NCBI GenBank assembly: GCA_947685225.1
Contig: CANTUV010000053.1
Coordinates: 3,147,501 to 3,211,500 of the forward strand
DNA: 64,000 nt
Source of the DNA: Garcia nutans
Taxonomy: Eukaryota; Streptophyta; Magnoliopsida; Malpighiales; Euphorbiaceae
Direction of reading: 5' to 3'
In this document: positions 57,890-64,000 of the stretch, one piece after another
How the letters are laid out: each line of letters begins with the position of its first letter
How positions within the stretch are numbered: the stretch's first letter is position 1
Position numbers and translations under genes: made by a program
Notes under the pieces: generated by a model
What the model saw: only the letters and a program-made list of their open reading frames with translations
The model's database searches: none
Told to the model about the DNA's origin: nothing

Positions 57890-58340
57890 TATAAAATTGC
57901 GACAAAATCAGCGACCAAAGGTGACAAAAAAAATATTGAATTCTGCGACAAATCAACGACTGAAACAACTAGAAAAATATTGCGACATATTTTGCGACAC
58001 ATCAGCGACAAATTTTAGCGAGCAAATTAGCGACAAATTCAGCGACTAAATTAACGACCCAAATAGCGATGAATTCAACGACTAAAGTTAAATCAGCGAC
58101 GACTTTCAGTGGGAATAAATAATTCCCGCCAAAAATGAAAATGTCGTTGAATTTGTCTCTGTTTTGTCGCTGATTTGTCACTAATCAACGACACGCACAA
58201 TTGGTCGCTGATTTGTCGTTGATTTTTTAGCGACCAGGACATTACCGTCCGCTCAATTTTTCTCGCTGTTCGTCGCTGATATTGTCGCTATCGTATTTTG
58301 GTCGTTGATTTCGTCGTTGATTTCGTCGCAGATTGCTGTT
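57890..58340. repeat. Right subterminal repeat region of the CACTA element
   Basis: Dense GCGAC / GTCGC / TCAGCGAC motifs (more than 25) in both orientations. It is the counterpart of the left subterminal zone but is not organised as a 132-bp array. Confidence 0.8.
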
Positions 58341-58355
58341 TTTTTTGTAGTGCAT

Positions 58356-59533
58356 TTAAATTAGTGTTTTAAGTTTATTAATATCATTAGAAGCATATTT
58401 TAATACATTTGAACCATTTACATTATAAAAATACACTCTTATATACAAAACCATAAAATGACATAACCTTCCCCCATTGAAGGTTTTCCATTCCAACACA
58501 ATCCATTACTCATTTCAAGCTTATATTCATCACTCTTAATACTAAACAACATGCTTAAACAAATAAAATCACACAATTCAACCACTTTGGAAAATAACTT
58601 TTCCAAAACCCTAATCTCCACTTCCATTCTCAAACTCCAACCATTTCTTTAATCCAACCTTAAAATCATTGTTAATCACTTAAAATAACTTCATATATAC
58701 CCAAATAGACAATTAAATCTTAGAACTTTAAAAACCCAAAACAAACATAATCACAATTCCTATGAAATCCAAAGAAAGAAGTTGGGAACTTACTAATTTT
58801 GGTGGAAATCACCAAAAATCCACTTTAAACTTGTTGAATCCTTCAATTTGTGGAGTATGGAAGATCAAAATTCTTTAGATTAATAGCCATGGTGGCCGGC
58901 CCTTGATGGAGAAGAAGAAGAAGATGAAAAACTTTTAAATTTTCTTTTTCTTTTCATCTTTTATTTTTAACTATATATATATATAAATAATTTAATAATA
59001 ATTTAATTAATTAATTATTTAATAAATTAAAAGTCATAAATTTCCTCTTCCATTCAAAAATAATTTATTTTGAATTATTCTATTAATTTTGAATTTCTAA
59101 GATTTAATTACTAAAATACCCTTTTACTTTGACTTTTCTTTTAAAAAGTGTCGACTTTTATATGTTATGTATATTTTACATATATATCACATATGTGTTC
59201 CACTTTTTCATTTAAAACCCCTTCATTTTTTCATTTAAAACCATTAATTTAATTTATCCATTTAAATTATAATTTATTTTATCAAATTTCCAAAAATTAG
59301 AACTTTTCAAAAACTTAGGATATTACACATATGCACAAGTAATGTGTATCTTATATACACATCAAATGTACCTTATGTGTGTATTAAATATTAAGTATGT
59401 AATGTATTAATCCAACATATATAATTAATATACCATATGTACATGTTATGTATACTCTAGATATATATATTGAGTATATACAATTTATCTCTCCAAATAC
59501 TTATTTAATTTCTCCAAAATCACGGATGTTACA
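58356..59533 (-). mobile_element. 3' LTR of the LARD-like element, proximal segment
   Basis: Continues the LTR interrupted at 52411. The minus-strand start TGTAACATCCGTGATTTTGG at 59533 abuts the PPT. A second start-like TGTAATATCC lies at 59327, which is where similarity to the left Tekay LTR (3300 onward; e.g. AAAAGAAAAGTCAAA) begins. Confidence 0.75.
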
Positions 59534-59572
59534 ATTTTCTCTCCCTTAAACAATTTCGTCCTCGAAATTATC
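59534..59572 (-). other. Polypurine tract and pre-PPT motif of the LARD-like element
   Basis: The minus strand reads TTTCGAGGACGAAATTGTTT then AAGGGAGAGAAAAT, just before the LTR start. The GGACGAAATT block is shared with the left Tekay element (3270-3280). Confidence 0.8.
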
Positions 59573-62500
59573 CAGTATAGTAATAAATCATCCAAATCAT
59601 TATTTTACCAAATTACATAATTTCTATTCTCCCCCTTAGGTTCATTCTTAATTTCCTTTTTACCATTCTCTAACACATCATTATATTGTCTATTTACTCA
59701 ATCAGTCACAACAAATTATCATATCATCAATTGAATTATCATTAGACAAAATTTGTTCATCTCCTTAATATATACACTACACACCTATTGCACTCAAGAT
59801 ATCTTATCACTTCATTATCTTAAAAATATACTCTCATCACCTTAAATTCAAATGTTAATAACTTTTATCTTGACACAATAATTTTACACATCTTCACTTT
59901 GATTCTACTCTTTATACAATTACCACATATTAATTTAATATCACCATTATACAACCACAAAATCTTATTTCCTTATTAAGATTTATTCCAATTATACTAT
60001 AACTAACACTTTTCTCTTATAATTATTTGAAACTAATATAACTTAGCTCCTTTCATATGCATATACATATCAAAATGATGTATTATGCACATTATCATAT
60101 AGCTTGCATATTCTTAATACAACTACACACATTGAATTTCAATAAATACTTGTAAACTTATTGCATTTCAGATTAATTGATCTAACTATCACAATATGAC
60201 CATCACAACCTTATTCTATTCTGACCAACCTTTAGTCTATTTGAAATTCATCAATCTGTTTTCAATTCATGACCTAATTCTATAAGATCAAATTTATTCT
60301 CAAATTTTAATTCTCTTCGAATTCATCATTACAGATAATATTTACTTCCCCTAGTCTTGTTCACTTTAAACGTCACTTTCATCAACTTATTCATTTTATA
60401 CCACTTTTAAACACATTCAATATAGCTCTTATGCACATTTCATAATTCCTTTCATTTACCCCTTTTCTCATATTTCTTATAGTTACCATATTTACAAAAA
60501 TCACTGTTCTTACACATCATTTATAGCTTATCATATTTTTCACAATTATCTTTTGTTTTCACACTATTTATGGTCATAAATAAATTTCTACATAAAGTTA
60601 TGAGTCCAACTATACCAGCCACAAATCTTGCTTGTATCTCATGAAACAAAAACTATCAATTTCACTTAATATATTTCACAATTGTATCATCTTAAGTCCC
60701 CGTCTGTAGGTTACAAATAAACACCGCCTTCACTATAATTTTTTTCTCAAATAGCTCTTATCTTGAAACTACACCCATGTATTAATGGTCACACAGCCGT
60801 GGCATTTTAAAATTGCGTATAAGTTCTTTAAACTCTTACTACATGAAGAGTTAACACATTTCAGCTCTGTTTCAAAGCAATTTACTTTTGTATAAGGTAG
60901 TAAATACTCGATAATATTTTTTTTAATCATCCACATACACCTTCATAAGTCATAATCAAAATGTGACTTACTTTCCACATTTTCTTACATATCATATTTG
61001 TGTTCATATAGGAAAAAAAATGTCATCACACAAATCATACAATTATACTCAATTCCTCTTTTACATACAACCTATACAAAGTTAACATTTATCACCTTTC
61101 AGAGAACATTATCATTTCTCATTCTTTTGACATTACTTAGGTTATTCATCAATTCAACATATATATACACTCTGACAACAACATAATTAACATCTTTTTT
61201 TTATTTAATCGGCCATTTCTTAAATAAGTTTCTTATTATATATATATATATATTTTAACACTTCATATAAATCTTAGTCAGATTTCCAATGTGACATCTC
61301 TCACACACATTTTTTTTTCAATTATTATACCCTTCATATCTATTTTCATCATTTCCAATTCAATTACCTAAAGTAACTCATTTTCACTTGCTTAATCATT
61401 TCTCTTTATTTCATAATAAATTTCTATATTATCAACCATATTACACCTTAGTTAGTACTTTTATAAATAATATTGCTCATTCAAAATTACTTCCATGCTT
61501 ATTAAACATTAAACTATCAATATCTAAGCAATCTTCATCAAAATTCACTTAAAACTCTAAATTTTCAACTTACTACTTTACTTAAACTTCATTCTATTAA
61601 TCTCATTTTCAAGAGCTAACTTTATAAGCATTACCTATATATTAATATAACATTAAAGTACATCACTTTCACAACTATGAAAACCCATTTCAAAAATTCA
61701 AATTCCACATAATACAACCAACAACATGAACCTCTCTAAATTTCATCCATATCACATTCTCAATCTTAAGATCATAACATTAACTTTTAAACAACACTAA
61801 TTCATTTCCTTACACTAATTAACATCATCCATTAAGATACTTTAATTTTACACACTCAACCCTAAATTATGCATCATTGTTCCATAATAAATAATTCGCT
61901 ATCATATATGATTTCACTCTTTGATTTTAATTATGAACTCTTTGTTGAAAATTATTAAAAACTCCATATTCCTTCTATACTTATACCCATATGCATATAA
62001 AGTTTTATAATTTTCTTCATTCATTTGTCTCATAAAATTAATTTATTACTTACTTACACAAAACTGCATGACTTTTTTAGTTTCATGTCAATCTCACTTT
62101 TAATTTTTATATTACTTAACAATTCTTTATAAAAGCTTGTACAATTTTAGCCATGTGTACTTGACACATATATGGACTTATATTTAAAATTTTAGATTTT
62201 TCCAAATTGATTTAATATATTTAAAAATTAAATCTTCTAAAATCAGAGAATCTGTCTCTTTAATAATTTCTCTGGCAGCACCCAGTTGTCCATTTGTTTC
62301 AGGTATCAAACCTTAATAAAAATTCTTGAAATTTTAACCATATGTTATATGAATAAATAAGATATTGGGTGTAAATTTTCATATTTTTCTGGGTGGTTTT
62401 GCCATAGTGTTTAAATATGTTTCTCAATTTCTATAGATTATGATTTTCTGAAACTCCTCCAACAATCTGTGTTCTTCTACCTTTCTTAATTAGTAATTCA

Positions 62501-62995
62501 TCTTAAAAAATTATGAAATTTTATACATTAGATTCTAACATATAGAAAAACGTTTCATTAAATTTTCAAACTCATCCAAGATTCCTATATTTATTTAAAA
62601 AAAATTCAACAATATCATTTTACAGCATACCTATAAAATTTTCTATAACTCTCATGTCCATTTCTCAAACATTTTATTTCATATTATAAATCATTTCATA
62701 AATTATTTTTCTTAATTCCACTTATTCATCAATTGAATCAACTATGAATATTAATTTTGAATAGAAATTCCAAAAATTCTTAATCCATAAGGTCCAGAAT
62801 GATGCTTCTACTACGCTACTTTGATCTATGCAACCCAGACGCCAACTCAACCTATATACATTATATAAAATAGACATTGCCACATCAGGGATTAGATAAA
62901 TTACCAGTGCCAATGCATGCATCACAATTGAAAATTATTTTTTTAAAATTCCAAATTTCTCTCTCTAACAACTCACCTAGGTCGAGAACCTCAAG
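59573..62995 (-). other. Non-coding interior of the LARD-like element
   Basis: About 3.4 kb of very AT-rich sequence with no gag, protease, RT or integrase trace in any frame. Short ORFs (up to about 67 codons) look random. Of the expected signals only the PBS and PPT are retained. Confidence 0.75.
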
Positions 62996-63012
62996 CCTAG
63001 ACTCTGATACCA
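62996..63012 (-). other. Primer binding site of the LARD-like element
   Basis: The minus strand reads TGGTATCAGAGTCTAGG, starting 8 bases after the LTR end (63020). It matches the TGGTATCAGAGC-type PBS complementary to plant initiator tRNA-Met, with a T for C after GAG. Confidence 0.8.
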
Positions 63013-63019
63013 AAACAAA

Positions 63020-64000
63020 TGTAACACCCTTATACCCTATATACGTACAATACATATTTTCAGCATATGTAAAATATGCATATACAGTATAAAAATGTCA
63101 CAGATCGATTTAATAAAAAATTTTACATTTCTCTTTTAAGATTTCAAATACTAATATATAAAATAAATAGTATATAAATATTCTTTGCTTGTTATAGGAA
63201 TCCAAAATAAATATTTTATATGAAAATCTCTGGAAAAAATTCGGCAGAGTTTTGTTTGTAATTTGAACGTTTCCAAAATTCAACAAAACATAACATGCAT
63301 AAAACAAACACTCCAAATAAAAACAATTCACCAATACTTCTCAATTTCTCCATATTTTCTCAAAATACTTATATATAGGTATATATATATCAACATTATA
63401 TATAAAATCCCAACTTAAACAAAATTATTCAAATCATTCTTTACAATTTACAATATATGCTTCAAAAACATATCATAACATACATAATATAAAAAATATA
63501 CATGCTGGCAACTGGCTCTGATCTTGATGTACCAAAAATAACTCTTCAAGCTCAATAAATACAAACCTAGACCTGACCAGGTCTAGTAAAACTCTCCAGC
63601 TCTGCCAAAACATCCATGACACCTGCGCGATAAATTACAATCGCGCTAAGCCAAAGCCTAGTTGTACAAACTTTGATAATAATAAAAATGTAAAGTAATG
63701 CCAATGCATAATACATATAGAGGTCACATCATTTCACTTTCTTATATTTTTCAAATATTTCACACTCACAACTCATAACATTATATTGCTCAATTGTATC
63801 ACAATTCATAATTCACATTAAAGCAAAGACAAGTATGGGCCCAAAAAGGATCTAATATGCTATTCAAATTTTAGAGTTACTGCTTTGGTCTATAATGACA
63901 CCATGTGTCTAGCCCGTAGGCAATATATATATCCATGGATAATGTAACAGCCCCAGTCTCTTGAACCTCAACTCGGCTAGACCCTTAGGCTCCAGTATCT
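63020..64000 (-). mobile_element. 5' LTR of the LARD-like element, cut by the window end
   Basis: Minus-strand end AGGGTGTTACA at 63020. Aligns with 50548-51530 throughout. Differences are scattered point changes, many of them C/T or G/A. Confidence 0.87.

Larger units (their letters stand above)
52412..58352. mobile_element. Pack-CACTA transposon (5,941 bp) carrying host gene fragments
   Basis: Terminal inverted repeats CACTACAAAAAAAAAGCGC... (52412) and, inverted, CACTACAAAAAAAACAGC... (58352); GCAATC and GCGACG follow on both sides. It is flanked by CAT/CAT (52409-52411, 58353-58355), the 3-bp duplication of this superfamily. Subterminal zones (52420-54035 and 57890-58340) are full of GCGAC/GTCGC motifs in both orientations, the likely transposase-binding repeats. 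No TNP2-type transposase is encoded, so it is non-autonomous. Between the subterminal zones lie an MSI1 fragment, a TruB-like exon and unassigned sequence. Confidence 0.93.
50548..64000 (-). mobile_element. LARD-like non-autonomous LTR retrotransposon, Tekay-related, cut by the window end
   Basis: Minus-strand element. 3' LTR 59533-50548, split by a CACTA transposon (3,042 bases once the insert and its duplicated CAT are removed); internal region 59534-63019 (3.5 kb); 5' LTR from 63020 rightward (981 bases visible). The two LTRs align along the visible part with few, mostly C/T or G/A, differences. PBS and PPT are in place. The internal region has no gag or pol, the hallmark of LARDs (long LTRs, about 3.5 kb non-coding interior). 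The left flank is AACATG; the right flank is off the window, so the TSD cannot be confirmed. Confidence 0.85.

Overview
This window is nuclear DNA from a flowering plant, most likely a eudicot. It is AT-rich and dominated by decayed LTR retrotransposons. It holds one intact single-exon nuclear gene for a chloroplast protein (photosystem I subunit III, psaF, 9882-10556). I see no bacterial operons, rRNA, tRNA genes or CRISPR arrays. The species cannot be named from the sequence alone.

Layout. (1) 1-6094: the 3' part of a Ty3/Gypsy chromovirus of the Tekay/Del type (+ strand): protease tail, RT, RNase H, integrase, chromodomain, polypurine tract and a 2.8-kb 3' LTR. Many in-frame stops break its pol. 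(2) 6095-8770: LTR debris and a broken Mutator-like (MULE) transposase. (3) 8771-11640: psaF with promoter, CT-rich leader and a possible 3'-UTR intron. (4) About 12240-50547: roughly 38 kb of Tat-lineage elements in both orientations. I distinguish copies D (-), A (+), B (+), C (-) and E (-). D, A and B share a gag or gag remnant, a conserved non-coding interior without pol, and tandem-repeat-rich 3' regions. A and B appear to share the LTR at 29667-31810. A solo LTR (26675-29656) sits at the PPT/LTR boundary of A. An antisense plant-mobile-domain gene with its own TATA box lies between two copies of the PPT region of A. (5) 50548-64000: a minus-strand, pol-less, LARD-like element whose LTRs are related to the Tekay LTR at the left edge. 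Its 3' LTR is split by a 5.94-kb CACTA transposon (52412-58352, TIRs, 3-bp TSD CAT). That transposon carries the 5' part of an MSI1 gene (histone chaperone/PRC2 WD40 subunit) with its promoter, plus a TruB-type pseudouridine-synthase exon.

The main unexplained pattern is an architecture rather than a gene. Several unrelated tandem arrays are built from small hairpins in which neighbouring units have different stems, yet each stem still pairs, around a constant loop. Examples are at 25690-26600, 27427-27547, 13690-13905, 49263-49500, 14740-15150 and 42830-42970. The second main item is the Pack-CACTA carrying MSI1, which retains an E2F-like site, a telo-box, the start codon and two introns with intact splice sites.

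Only psaF looks like an intact host gene. Everything else is transposon sequence, transposon-captured gene fragments, or sequence with no recognised content. The retroelement reading frames are broken mainly by changes consistent with C-to-T transitions, as expected after long cytosine methylation.
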